Positions 15,592 to 24,213 of a DNA stretch of 28,580 nucleotides are shown here, one piece after another. This stretch comes from Bacillota bacterium (GTDB lineage Bacteria > Bacillota > Negativicutes > Sporomusales > Sporomusaceae), in assembly GCA_023443285.1 (NCBI GenBank), contig JAEZVB010000017.1, forward strand, positions 1 through 28,580, read 5' to 3'. Under the pieces are notes generated by a model. The model was not told the origin of the DNA, did not search any database, and saw nothing but the letters and a program-made list of their open reading frames with translations. The number at the start of each line of letters is the position of its first letter. The first letter of the stretch is position 1. A program made the position numbers and the translations under genes.

Positions 15592-17088
15592 CTAGTCTTC
15601 CCAGTCCATCGAGCGCTTAACGGCCTTTTGCCAGCCTTTATAATATTTTGCGCTTTGCTCAGCCGGCATTTTGGGCTCGAAGCGGGTATCGAGCTTCCAA
15701 TTCTTAACCAAATCTTCTTTATTGCTCCATACGCCAACAGCTAAGCCGGCAAGGTAAGCTGCGCCAAGTGCGGTCGTCTCAGTAACCTGTGGGCGATCAA
15801 CGGGAACTTCGAGAATATCGGCCTGGAACTGCATCAGAATGTTATTTGTTACAGCGCCGCCGTCTACTTTCAGCGCTTGCAATTTAATATCAGAGTCGGC
15901 TTCCATGGCGCTTAATACGTCTTTAGTCTGATAAGCCATGGAATCAAGAGTTGCCCGAACAACATGGGCTTTAGTGGTGCCACGGGTTAAGCCGAGGATA
16001 GCGCCACGAGCCGTCATATTCCAGTAGGGAGCACCCAAACCAACAAAGGCAGGAACAACATATACCCCTTCAGAATCATTAACTTTTCTGGCGATATACT
16101 CGGAATCTGGCGCGGCATCAATGAGTTTAAGGCCATCACGCAGCCATTGTACCGCCGAACCGGCTACGAAGATACTGCCTTCCAGCGCGTATTCAACTTT
16201 GCCGTCAAGACCCCAGGCAATGGTTGTCAACAAACCATTCTTAGACTCATATACCTTATCACCGGTATTCATTAGCATGAAGCAACCAGTACCATATGTA
16301 TTTTTCGCCATACCGGGTTGGAAACAGGTTTGGCCAAATAAGGCTGCTTGCTGGTCACCAGCAGCACCGGCAATAGGAACAGCTGCCCCCAGGAATACAC
16401 TTGGATCAGTATTGCCGTACACCTCGCTGGAAGGCCGTACCTGTGGCAACATATTGGCAGGAACTGTCAAATCTGCCAGCAGTTCTTCATCCCATTTAAG
16501 TTCCCGAATGTTATACATCAAAGTCCGGGAAGCGTTAGAGTAGTCAGTTACATGGACTTTGCCACCAGACAGTTTCCAGATAAGCCAGGTATCAATAGTT
16601 CCGAACAAGAGCTCGCCCTTTTCCGCTTTGGCACGAGCACCCTCGACATTATCAAGAATCCATTTTACCTTGGTGCCGGAGAAGTAAGCATCAACTACCA
16701 AACCGGTTTTTTTACGGAAAGTATCTTCTAAGCCCTTAGCTTTAAGCTCATTGCATATATCCATAGTTTGGCGGGATTGCCATACGATAGCATTATATAC
16801 TGGCTTTCCGGTATTTTTATCCCATACCACAGTAGTCTCACGTTGGTTAGTAATGCCAATGCCAGCTATATCTGCCGCACTGATACCGGCCTTAGCAATA
16901 GCCTCTGCGACAACACCAATCTGTGAACTCCAGATTTCTTCCGCATTGTGTTCAACCCAACCTGGTTTGGGGAATATTTGAGTAAACTCCTTTTGAGCAA
17001 CAGCCACAATCGTGGACGTAGCATCAAAGACAATGGCCCTCGAACTGGTAGTTCCCTGGTCAAGCGCAAGAACATACTTTTTGGACAT
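15592..17088 (-). CDS. glpK: Glycerol kinase
   Basis: Glycerol kinase is a FGGY-family enzyme that makes sn-glycerol 3-phosphate from glycerol and ATP. The 498-residue product has ALDQGTTSSRAIVFD at the N-terminus, FGTIDTWLIWKLSGG, IAGAAGDQQAALFGQ and NTYGTGCFMLMNTG (ATP site), and ALEGSIFVAGSAVQWLRDG. The loop just before GAAGDQQ reads VYGNTDPSVFLGAAVP. It lacks the YHFYG histidine that HPr phosphorylates in enterococci and bacilli, so that form of PTS control is probably absent. Control is likely through the terminator in its leader and GlpP, encoded next upstream. No glpF or glpD is nearby. Confidence 0.98.
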   Translation of the reverse strand: MSKKYVLALDQGTTSSRAIVFDATSTIVAVAQKEFTQIFPKPGWVEHNAEEIWSSQIGVVAEAIAKAGISAADIAGIGITNQRETTVVWDKNTGKPVYNAIVWQSRQTMDICNELKAKGLEDTFRKKTGLVVDAYFSGTKVKWILDNVEGARAKAEKGELLFGTIDTWLIWKLSGGKVHVTDYSNASRTLMYNIRELKWDEELLADLTVPANMLPQVRPSSEVYGNTDPSVFLGAAVPIAGAAGDQQAALFGQTCFQPGMAKNTYGTGCFMLMNTGDKVYESKNGLLTTIAWGLDGKVEYALEGSIFVAGSAVQWLRDGLKLIDAAPDSEYIARKVNDSEGVYVVPAFVGLGAPYWNMTARGAILGLTRGTTKAHVVRATLDSMAYQTKDVLSAMEADSDIKLQALKVDGGAVTNNILMQFQADILEVPVDRPQVTETTALGAAYLAGLAVGVWSNKEDLVKNWKLDTRFEPKMPAEQSAKYYKGWQKAVKRSMDWED

Positions 17089-17218
17089 AACAGCAACTCC
17101 CTCTTTCTATATATTATTTTAGAAACAACATGAAAAGATCGAGATTGTTTTACCCTGATTGTCTATTGTAAGAATCCCAACAGCCTCAGCTATTAAATCC
17201 CTCCCTTTTTAAGTAGAC

Positions 17219-17296
17219 AAAAAAATAAAAAGTCTAAAGTAACGCCTTATAGAAGCTATCAGCTATCCCTTCTGCTAAGGCAAAAACTTCGGACTT
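17219..17296 (-). promoter_or_regulatory. glpK leader terminator, probable GlpP antitermination site
   Basis: Read on the minus strand this is a long interrupted stem: AAGTC/GACTT (17292-17296 with 17230-17234), AAGT/ACTT (17286-17289 with 17237-17240), GCCTTA/TAAGGC (17276-17281 with 17244-17249) and an AGAAG/CTTCT tip. TTTTTATTTTTT follows. It is an intrinsic terminator about 130 nt upstream of glpK and downstream of glpP, as expected for a GlpP-controlled leader. The 328-nt glpP-glpK spacer also holds a TTTTCAA-N4-TTGAAAA palindrome (17364-17381) and a TTGTCTA/TAGACAA pair (17159-17165 with 17214-17220). I could not assign the promoter with confidence. Confidence 0.75.
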
Positions 17297-17416
17297 TCTT
17301 TATCTCTGTCCCGATATTCTTATGATAAAATATATTCTCGATTCATTTGATAATTCCTGCCAATTTTCAATAGTTTGAAAAATAAATATTTTCACTTATC
17401 TGGCATTAATTCTGTG

Positions 17417-17983
17417 TTACCACAGTTCGCGTCTGCTTGCGCTCACAGCACGTAAGCCATTGCTTAGAGCCTGTTCAATGTCTTCTTTGGTATGCATCAA
17501 GCCCCCGCCCAAAATCGGGATGCCTGTCATATTGGCGAGTTCAGTTACTACACTCGCCGGAATAGAAGCAGGTAATAACTCAAGCGCATCCGGTTTATAC
17601 CCTTGCAGCAAATTAACTCCTGTCTTAATAGCTTGTGAATCCATTAAGAACAAACGGTGAATCACCAGCATTCCAGCTTCGCGGGCAAGTTTTCCCAATT
17701 GCGTTTTGGTGGTAATAACAGCCACTGTCCCCATTCGAGCCAGGAATATAATGCCTGCCTTATCTTTACCAATGCCATTTAGCAGATCTAAGTGTACCAG
17801 TATCCGTTTTTTATGTTCTTTGGCTTGTGCCAAAAGCTCCGGCAAAATATTGATGTCACCGAACAATAAAATGATACTTGGACTTTCAGAATGTTCCAGC
17901 GCGTATTTATAATCCTCATAATTACGAGGCGCCGGTATAACATGGCCATCACATAACAATTTAGAAATATTGCATGGTGCCAA
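17417..17983 (-). CDS. glpP: Glycerol-3-phosphate-responsive antiterminator GlpP
   Basis: GlpP is an RNA-binding antiterminator that, with glycerol 3-phosphate, allows read-through of leader terminators in glp messages. The 188-residue product is a TIM-barrel-like protein with IILLFGDINILPELLAQAKEHKK in two parts, LVHLDLLNGIGKDKAG, VITTKTQLGKLAREAGM, HRLFLMDSQAI, PDALELLPA and PILGGGLMHTKEDIEQAL, all family hallmarks. The only suitable start is TTG at 17983, with GGTGA 7 nt upstream; nearby ATG codons are out of frame. The gene lies directly upstream of glpK and its leader terminator, so regulator and target are neighbours. Confidence 0.93.
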   Translation of the reverse strand: MAPCNISKLLCDGHVIPAPRNYEDYKYALEHSESPSIILLFGDINILPELLAQAKEHKKRILVHLDLLNGIGKDKAGIIFLARMGTVAVITTKTQLGKLAREAGMLVIHRLFLMDSQAIKTGVNLLQGYKPDALELLPASIPASVVTELANMTGIPILGGGLMHTKEDIEQALSNGLRAVSASRRELW

Positions 17984-18085
17984 TAGAAGTTCACCGCCTC
18001 TATAATAATTTCTTATTACTTATTCGCCAAATATACGATTTTACCTTCCAGTTTTTATAAATTTTTTCCCATTTAATGGCAATCA

Positions 18086-19510
18086 TCAATGCCTTTTACG
18101 TTTTCCCGAGGCTGGAATAGACAGCTCTTCTCTATATTTGGCAACCGTTCGCCGTGAAACCATAACGCCCTTACCGTTTAAGATTTCGCTCAAAGCTTGA
18201 TCACTTAACGGCTGGGTTGGATCTTCTGCGGTGATCAATTCCTTTATCTGCTGTTTTACCCTGCTGGCAGAAATATCTTCACCGCCGGCACTATGAATAC
18301 CGGCAGTAAAAAAGGTATTCATGGCAAATACCCCATGTGGGGTATCTATATATTTATTGGCCGTTGCCCGGCTTACGGTAGATTCGTGAACACCAATTTG
18401 TTCGGCCACCTTTTTCATAGTAAGCGGCCGTAAAAATTTGGGGCCGTAATCGAAAAAGCTTTGCTGGAGGTTAACAAGCGCCTCTGCCACATTATGTAAG
18501 GTACGCTGGCGCTGTTCAATACTTTTTATTAGCCAGACTGCGGCATTAATCCGGCCTTCCACATATTTGCGGGCATCACTTTCTTCTTCCCGCACAATCT
18601 GCCGGTAATACGAATTAATGGATAGTTGCGGTACATGACCGTCATTAATATGAATGATATACTCATTATTTACCCGTTCAACAATAACGTCAGGCACAAT
18701 ATAGCCTGGCTGCCCCCCGCCAAAAGCACAGCCGGGTTTGGGGTCAAGCGTACGAATCACATCGACAGCCTGCTGAACTTCGTGCATCGAACAACGCTGT
18801 TTGTCAGCAATTTGTTTATAACGACCCAAGGCTACCTGATCCAGATGTTCCTTAATAACAGCAGCCGCTAACGCATATTCCCGCTTATTATATTCTGCTT
18901 CTCTTTGTTCCAGCTGCAACAGCAGACATTCTTGCAACGAGCGTGCACCCACACCAACAGGATCGAAGGTTTGAATGATTTTCAGCACTTCGATTACTGT
19001 GTCCTCGCTTGTGCCCAGTTGCCCAGCCACTTCGTTAGTTGTTCCGCACAAATATCCATTGTCATCAATACAGCCGATAAGATATTTGCCAATCGCCAGA
19101 TATCTGGTATCTAGTATGGCAAAATGGAGCTGCATTTCCAGATAATTTTGTAACGATACGGTCTCATAATCTGCGATCTCACGCTGCTTCACCGGTTCAG
19201 CACTTCCGGCTTGAGTACTGGCTGTAGTCTGCGTACCACTTAGCAAATATTCGACCCAGCCATCTGCTTCCACTTCTGCTCCCGGTTGTCTGTCCTCTTC
19301 CATACTCAGCGGTTCAAATTCATCATTAACAGGTTCAGCATTATTTTCAACAGCATCAGCCTCAAGCACCGGGTTTTCTAGCAATTCTTTTTCTATTAAT
19401 GCGGCCAACTCAGTAGCCGGAAGTTGCAGAATAGCGATAGCCTGACGCAGTTGGGGAGTCATTATTAACTTTTGCGTGGTTTCCAATTTCAATCTATAAT
19501 CAAGTTGCAC
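18086..19510 (-). CDS. rpoN: RNA polymerase sigma-54 factor
   Basis: Sigma-54 directs RNA polymerase to -24/-12 promoters that need an AAA+ activator. The 474-residue product has the glutamine/leucine-rich activator-interacting region (about 1-50, with TPQLRQAIAILQLPATELAALI in part) and an acidic linker (about 50-110). The core-binding domain follows, then a helix-turn-helix (TMKKVAEQIGVHESTVSRA) and the RpoN box at 452-461 reading SRRTVAKYRE, against the usual ARRTVAKYRE. The start is GTG with GGGGAGGA 6 nt upstream. It follows hypE by 44 nt and may share its transcript. I found no clear sigma-54 promoter or activator gene in the window. Confidence 0.97.
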   Translation of the reverse strand: MQLDYRLKLETTQKLIMTPQLRQAIAILQLPATELAALIEKELLENPVLEADAVENNAEPVNDEFEPLSMEEDRQPGAEVEADGWVEYLLSGTQTTASTQAGSAEPVKQREIADYETVSLQNYLEMQLHFAILDTRYLAIGKYLIGCIDDNGYLCGTTNEVAGQLGTSEDTVIEVLKIIQTFDPVGVGARSLQECLLLQLEQREAEYNKREYALAAAVIKEHLDQVALGRYKQIADKQRCSMHEVQQAVDVIRTLDPKPGCAFGGGQPGYIVPDVIVERVNNEYIIHINDGHVPQLSINSYYRQIVREEESDARKYVEGRINAAVWLIKSIEQRQRTLHNVAEALVNLQQSFFDYGPKFLRPLTMKKVAEQIGVHESTVSRATANKYIDTPHGVFAMNTFFTAGIHSAGGEDISASRVKQQIKELITAEDPTQPLSDQALSEILNGKGVMVSRRTVAKYREELSIPASGKRKRH

Positions 19511-19554
19511 AGGATATCCTCCCCTCGGTTAGAACAGTTATACATTCTGTTAGT

Positions 19555-20571
19555 CTAGCAAATTCGCGGAAGTTGCTCACCCACTAACATATCCAGCAAG
19601 CGTAATCCGCCTATCAGGGTTTTGAGCACCACCTGTCCAGCCGTTTTATCAGTCACTGTACCAATAACGCGGGCGTTTGCACTTACAGCATGGCGGTGCA
19701 TTATTGTCAAAACCTTTTCACTAAAGTCTTTTTCGACAAAAGTCACAACTTTCCCTTCATTGGCAAGGTATAAAGGATCAAATCCCAGTAATTCACAGAC
19801 AGCTAATACCTCGGGTTTCACAGGCAGCTGTCTTTCCTCCAGAACAATACCTACCCCGGCATCGGAGGCAATCTCATTGAGAGTTGTTGCCAGTCCACCT
19901 CTGGTGGGATCTCTTAGCATACTAATCGCAGGCACCTCTGCTAGTAGCTCCTGGATAAGCGAGTTTAGGGGAGCACAATCACTGACAATCTGCGCTGGTA
20001 ATGTTAAGCCGTGCCGCTCACTCATGACAGCTATGGCATGGTCGCCCAAGTCTCCACTGACAATGACTGCCTGGCCTGGTTTGACTCGCTTGGCAGTAAT
20101 ATCAACCTGTGGCAACATCGCGCCAATCCCGGCCGTATTGATATAGATGCCATCCACTGCGCCGCGTTCGACTACTTTGGTGTCACCAGTAACAATGGCT
20201 ACCCCGGCCTGCTGCGCGGTAGTTTTCATAGATTCTACAATTTGCCGGAGTTCGGCAATCGGTAAGCCCTCTTCCAAAATAAAACCGGCACTCAAATATA
20301 ATGGCTTAGAGCCACACATTGCTAAATCATTTACAGTCCCGCAAATGGCCAATTTGCCGATATCACCACCGGGAAAAAACCGTGGCTTGACAACATAGCT
20401 GTCAGTGGTAAATGCTAGCTGGGTATTGCCAATACCAAAGCGAGCGCCATCATGCAGTTCGTCAAGCAGCGGATTAGCAAAAGCAGCTACCATAATATTC
20501 TTAATTAGGTCATGGCTTAACCGTCCGCCACTACCATGCCCTAGCAGAATGCAATCATCTCGGTTACTCAT
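19555..20571 (-). CDS. hypE: Hydrogenase maturation protein HypE
   Basis: HypE is carbamoylated on its C-terminal cysteine by HypF and dehydrates the group to a thiocyanate, the source of the CN ligands of NiFe hydrogenase. The 338-residue PurM/ThiL-fold product ends in PRIC, keeping the acceptor cysteine as the last residue. It has LGHGSGGRLSHDLI near the N-terminus and the GTVNDLAMCG and RDPTRGGLATTLNE motifs. The frame is open to 20610, but the ATG at 20571 gives the usual MSNRDD-type start. It overlaps hypD by 8 bp, which implies coupled translation. Confidence 0.97.
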   Translation of the reverse strand: MSNRDDCILLGHGSGGRLSHDLIKNIMVAAFANPLLDELHDGARFGIGNTQLAFTTDSYVVKPRFFPGGDIGKLAICGTVNDLAMCGSKPLYLSAGFILEEGLPIAELRQIVESMKTTAQQAGVAIVTGDTKVVERGAVDGIYINTAGIGAMLPQVDITAKRVKPGQAVIVSGDLGDHAIAVMSERHGLTLPAQIVSDCAPLNSLIQELLAEVPAISMLRDPTRGGLATTLNEIASDAGVGIVLEERQLPVKPEVLAVCELLGFDPLYLANEGKVVTFVEKDFSEKVLTIMHRHAVSANARVIGTVTDKTAGQVVLKTLIGGLRLLDMLVGEQLPRIC

Positions 20572-21661
20572 AATTCCACCGTCCTTGGCCGTATTTGTAC
20601 CAGGCAGCACATGCCCCTTCGATGGAAACCATACAGGCCCCTACCGGCTGCTCAGGCGTACAGCTGCGCCCGAAATGCGGGCAATTGACCGGAGTAATTC
20701 TGCCGCAAAGTACATCTCCGCAGCGACAGCCAACCGGTTCCCTGGTTTGAGTAGCAGGTAGCGGCAGTTTTATAACCGCATCAAAATCGCTATACTCCGC
20801 TCTCAGCTTCAGACCTGAACCATCAATCTCGCCAAGACCCCGCCAGAGCGCGGCTGTTGGCTGATATACTTGTTCAAGAATATTTCTGGCCGCCGCATTG
20901 CCTTCGTCTTTTACCACCCGCCGATACTGGTTATCCAGCTCGGCTTTACCGTCTTCGAGATGTTGTAGCAATTTATAAATGCCCTGTAGAATGTCCAAAG
21001 CCTCAAAACCGGTAACAACGGCCGGCACATGATATTCACCAGCAATAAACCGGTATGGCTCAAGTCCACTGATCACGGCCGTATGACCAGGCAGGAGAAA
21101 ACCATCGACTCTGATGTCCGGCGCAGCCAGGAGGGCTCTAACCGCCGGAGGCACCAGCTTATGGGCAGATAGCACAAAAAAGTTCTCCAGCTCTTGCTGC
21201 TTAGCCTGAAGTATGGTCGCTGCTGCCGTAGGCGCGGTTGTCTCAAAGCCAACTGCTAAAAAAATCACGGCTTTCTCCGAATTCTCGCGGGCAATAGTCA
21301 AACTGTCTAATGGCGAATAGACAATACGAACATCTGCGCCTTGCGCCCGCTGAGCCATCAGTGTGGACTGTGATCCCGGTACTTTAAGCATATCACCAAA
21401 AGTGGCAATGATCGTATCTGGGCGGCAGCTGTAGGCAATGGCGGTATCCAGATATTCATTCGGAGTAACACATACCGGACAGCCTGGCCCGCTTACCAGC
21501 TCAACAGTTGGCGGCAGCAGTTGACGGATACCGTTACGGAAGATCGCAACAGTATGTGTACCGCACACCTCCATAATCCGCAGCGGACGCTTTGCCATTT
21601 TGGCAATGGCCTGCGTCAAAAAGTCAGCTGCCCGGACAGTCTCCTCAGCTGTCAATCTCAT
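20564..21661 (-). CDS. hypD: Hydrogenase maturation protein HypD
   Basis: HypD carries an Fe4S4 cluster and is the scaffold with HypC on which the Fe(CN)2CO unit is built. The 365-residue product shows the conserved EVCGTHT and SGPGCPVCVTP cysteines and GFETTAPTAA. The C-terminal cysteine-rich cluster-binding region has GCRCGDVLCG, CPHFGRSC and GACMVSIEGACAAWYKY. The ATG at 21661 was chosen over longer in-frame starts because those lie deep inside hypC. Even so it overlaps hypC by 17 bp. Order and overlap with hypC and hypE fit a single translation unit. Confidence 0.97.
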   Translation of the reverse strand: MRLTAEETVRAADFLTQAIAKMAKRPLRIMEVCGTHTVAIFRNGIRQLLPPTVELVSGPGCPVCVTPNEYLDTAIAYSCRPDTIIATFGDMLKVPGSQSTLMAQRAQGADVRIVYSPLDSLTIARENSEKAVIFLAVGFETTAPTAAATILQAKQQELENFFVLSAHKLVPPAVRALLAAPDIRVDGFLLPGHTAVISGLEPYRFIAGEYHVPAVVTGFEALDILQGIYKLLQHLEDGKAELDNQYRRVVKDEGNAAARNILEQVYQPTAALWRGLGEIDGSGLKLRAEYSDFDAVIKLPLPATQTREPVGCRCGDVLCGRITPVNCPHFGRSCTPEQPVGACMVSIEGACAAWYKYGQGRWNYE

Positions 21662-21872
21662 ATTGCTCCAGCTCCTTAAATAATTCCAGTGTCCGCAATG
21701 CTTCTTCTTCATCAATGGTCTGAATCGCAAATCCGGCATGGATAAGCACATAGTCCCCTACCACTGCTGTAGGCAGCAGCATCAGGCTAACCTGACGGGT
21801 TACACCACTGACGTCAACCGTCCCCATAAATTCATTGCGCTCAATTATTTTGGCAGGAACAGCCAGACACAT
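21645..21872 (-). CDS. hypC: Hydrogenase maturation chaperone HypC
   Basis: HypC is a small chaperone that carries the iron centre with HypD and delivers it to the hydrogenase large subunit. The 75-residue product begins MCLAVPAKI; Cys2 is the essential iron ligand after removal of Met1. GDYVLIHAGFAIQ in the middle of the OB-like domain is also conserved. The C-terminal helix is acidic (DEEEALRTLELFKEL). AAAGGAG lies about 10 nt upstream of the ATG, just before the hypF stop, so it is closely coupled to hypF. Confidence 0.97.
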   Translation of the reverse strand: MCLAVPAKIIERNEFMGTVDVSGVTRQVSLMLLPTAVVGDYVLIHAGFAIQTIDEEEALRTLELFKELEQYEIDS

Positions 21873-21875
21873 AAC

Positions 21876-24146
21876 TTATCGACTCCTTTCCCCGGCAATT
21901 GCCGCCTGTCCTAACGCCAAACCACCGTCATTAGGCGGTGTCTGGCGATGAAGATAGAGTTTCAGTCCATATTGTTCGAGCATTCTGATAATTTGCGATA
22001 ACAAGGTAACATTCTGAAAAACGCCGCCACTCATGACAATTGATGTGATGTTCGTAGCCTTGCTGATTTTTACTACCATCTCACAAGTTGCCGCAGCCAG
22101 CGTGGTATGAAAATCAGCGGCCAACTGCCTTATTGCCATCCCTTGCTCCATTGCTTGACACAGGGCAGCAACTAGCGGTTTGCAATCAAGCAGCCATTTG
22201 CCGTCAGCTTCCTTGATGTCATAGGGCAGCGTTCGTCCGGCAATTCCCTGCGCCGCCAGCTCAAGCTCAATAGCGGCCTGCCCTTCGTAGTTACTACTTT
22301 GGCGCAGCCCCAGTAGCGCAGCCACCGCATCAAATAGCCGTCCAGCCCCTGATGACAGCGGTGTGTTTATACGCTTTTCCGCCGCTGCTACCACCAGTTC
22401 CCAACCAGCAGGCAATTCTTTTGTTAAAGGGTTCGCCTGATTAACAAGGTTCTCGCCATATAACTCCTTAAGCAAGCAAACGGCTATGCGCCAGGGCTGG
22501 CGAATCGCCTGCGCCCCGCCAGGCAGCGGCAGATAGGACAAATGCCCGAGCCGCTGGTATCCCCTAAGGTCAGCCACTAAAAACTCCCCACCCCACAGCG
22601 TGCCGTCAGGACCATAGCCGGTACCGTCAAAGGCAAGACCAATCACCGGTCCGGCCAAATGATGCTCGGCCATAACAGCAGCAATATGCGCATGATGATG
22701 CTGCACAGGCACAATTGGCACATCCAGAGTTCGCGCATACTTGGTTGACAAGTATTCCGGGTGCAGATCGCAGGCGACCACCTCCGGTTTAACCGACAGC
22801 AGCTTTTGCAAATGCTCAATGGCTTCGACATAGGACTGATAGGTAATCATATTCTCCAAATCGCCGATATGGGCGCTCATGAAGGCCTGATTCCCCCGCG
22901 TCAGACAAAAGGTGTTTTTGAGTTCGCCACCCACCGCCAATACGGGCGGCAGCTCGTGCGCCAGCTTGATCGGCTGGGGCACATAGCCCCGGCTGCGGCG
23001 AAAAAAATACGGCTTGTTAAGTACCACCTTGGCAACAGAATCATCTACCCGGCAATATATATCCCGGTTATGTACCAAAAAATAATCAGCAATTGTCCCA
23101 AGCCGGGCAATAGCGTCATCATCTTGATAGGCAACAGGCTCATCACTGACATTGCCGCTAGTCATGACCCAGATGTCGGTAGACTTAAGCAGCAGGAAAT
23201 GAACCGGTGCGTAAGGCAGCAGCATCCCGACACAAGGATTGCCTGGCGCAATACTGTCTGCCAGACTGTAGCAGGTACTTTTATTGAGCAGCACAATTGG
23301 CCTGGCGGCACTTGTCAGCAGTTGTTGCTCCATTGCCGATACCAAACACTGTTTATTGACTGCAGGCAAACTGCCTGCCATCACGGCAAACGGCTTATCC
23401 TCACGTACTTTACGCGAGCGCAGCCGCTGAGTTGCGGCCTGGTCTTTAGCGTTAACAGCCAAATGATAACCGCCAATACCTTTGATCGCCAGTATCTTGC
23501 CCGCTGCTACCTGCTGTCGCGCCTGAACAAATACATCTTGCTCTGGGCTACCTACCGGCTGTCCATCCTTATCCAGCAGTTGATAGGCCGGCCCACACAC
23601 CGGACAGGCATTGGGCTGAGCATGAAAACGGCGGTTAGCAGGATTATTATATTCGGCCTGACAGGCTGGACACATAACGAAATCGCGCATGGTAGTGGCT
23701 GGCCGGTCATAAGGAATATCACTAATAATAGAAAACCGCGGGCCACAGTTGGTACAATTGATGAAGGGATAACGGTAGCGCCTGTCAGTTTGATTTAGCA
23801 ATTCCTCCTGGCAGTGTGAACAAGTGGCAACATCAGGAGAAATCAGTGCGGTTTTGGCCTTATCTGTTACACTGGCTTTGATTGTAAAGTCAGTATATCC
23901 ACAAGGCTGGCAGTCCTTGACTGTCAGGGTATCGATGACAGCCAATGGCGGCGCCTCACTAGTAATGGCCGCCACAAAATCCGTAATATCCTGCCGACTA
24001 CCCTCAAGCTCAATATCTACACCACCGGCATTATTCGACACCCAGCCTGTTACACTATATTTCCCGGCTAGGTTATAAATAAAGGGGCGGAACCCCACCC
24101 CCTGGACAATACCCGTTATTTGAATACGAACTGCTATTTGTGTCAT
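21876..24146 (-). CDS. hypF: Carbamoyltransferase HypF
   Basis: HypF turns carbamoyl phosphate and ATP into carbamoyl-adenylate and moves the carbamoyl group to the HypE C-terminal cysteine. The 756-residue product has an acylphosphatase domain (1-90, GIVQGVGFRPF). Zinc-finger pairs follow at Cys109/112, 131/134, 159/162 and 181/184, then a YrdC-like domain (about 200-385). A Kae1-like C-terminal domain has VQHHHAHIAAVMAEH and GLAFDGTGYGPDG, ending with SGGVFQN and PPNDGGLALGQ. All domains are complete. It lies 67 nt after scfB with no clear promoter or terminator between them. hypA and hypB and the hydrogenase itself are outside the window. Confidence 0.98.
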   Translation of the reverse strand: MTQIAVRIQITGIVQGVGFRPFIYNLAGKYSVTGWVSNNAGGVDIELEGSRQDITDFVAAITSEAPPLAVIDTLTVKDCQPCGYTDFTIKASVTDKAKTALISPDVATCSHCQEELLNQTDRRYRYPFINCTNCGPRFSIISDIPYDRPATTMRDFVMCPACQAEYNNPANRRFHAQPNACPVCGPAYQLLDKDGQPVGSPEQDVFVQARQQVAAGKILAIKGIGGYHLAVNAKDQAATQRLRSRKVREDKPFAVMAGSLPAVNKQCLVSAMEQQLLTSAARPIVLLNKSTCYSLADSIAPGNPCVGMLLPYAPVHFLLLKSTDIWVMTSGNVSDEPVAYQDDDAIARLGTIADYFLVHNRDIYCRVDDSVAKVVLNKPYFFRRSRGYVPQPIKLAHELPPVLAVGGELKNTFCLTRGNQAFMSAHIGDLENMITYQSYVEAIEHLQKLLSVKPEVVACDLHPEYLSTKYARTLDVPIVPVQHHHAHIAAVMAEHHLAGPVIGLAFDGTGYGPDGTLWGGEFLVADLRGYQRLGHLSYLPLPGGAQAIRQPWRIAVCLLKELYGENLVNQANPLTKELPAGWELVVAAAEKRINTPLSSGAGRLFDAVAALLGLRQSSNYEGQAAIELELAAQGIAGRTLPYDIKEADGKWLLDCKPLVAALCQAMEQGMAIRQLAADFHTTLAAATCEMVVKISKATNITSIVMSGGVFQNVTLLSQIIRMLEQYGLKLYLHRQTPPNDGGLALGQAAIAGERSR

Positions 24147-24213
24147 AAGCCACTCCTACGCCCAATACGTTGCCCTCTTATGCCTGAAGTGATCTTAGCG
24201 CTCTTATCTTGTA

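Noticed and set aside
17364..17381. TTTTCAA-N4-TTGAAAA palindrome as the glpP terminator
   Set aside because: It is AT-only apart from single C/G pairs and lacks a GC-rich stem and T tail. It could be an operator but nothing supports a factor.
22761..23798. A 345-codon open frame on the plus strand
   Set aside because: It is antisense to hypF, which has clear domains. Its translation is unlike any family and it has no ribosome-binding site that I can see.
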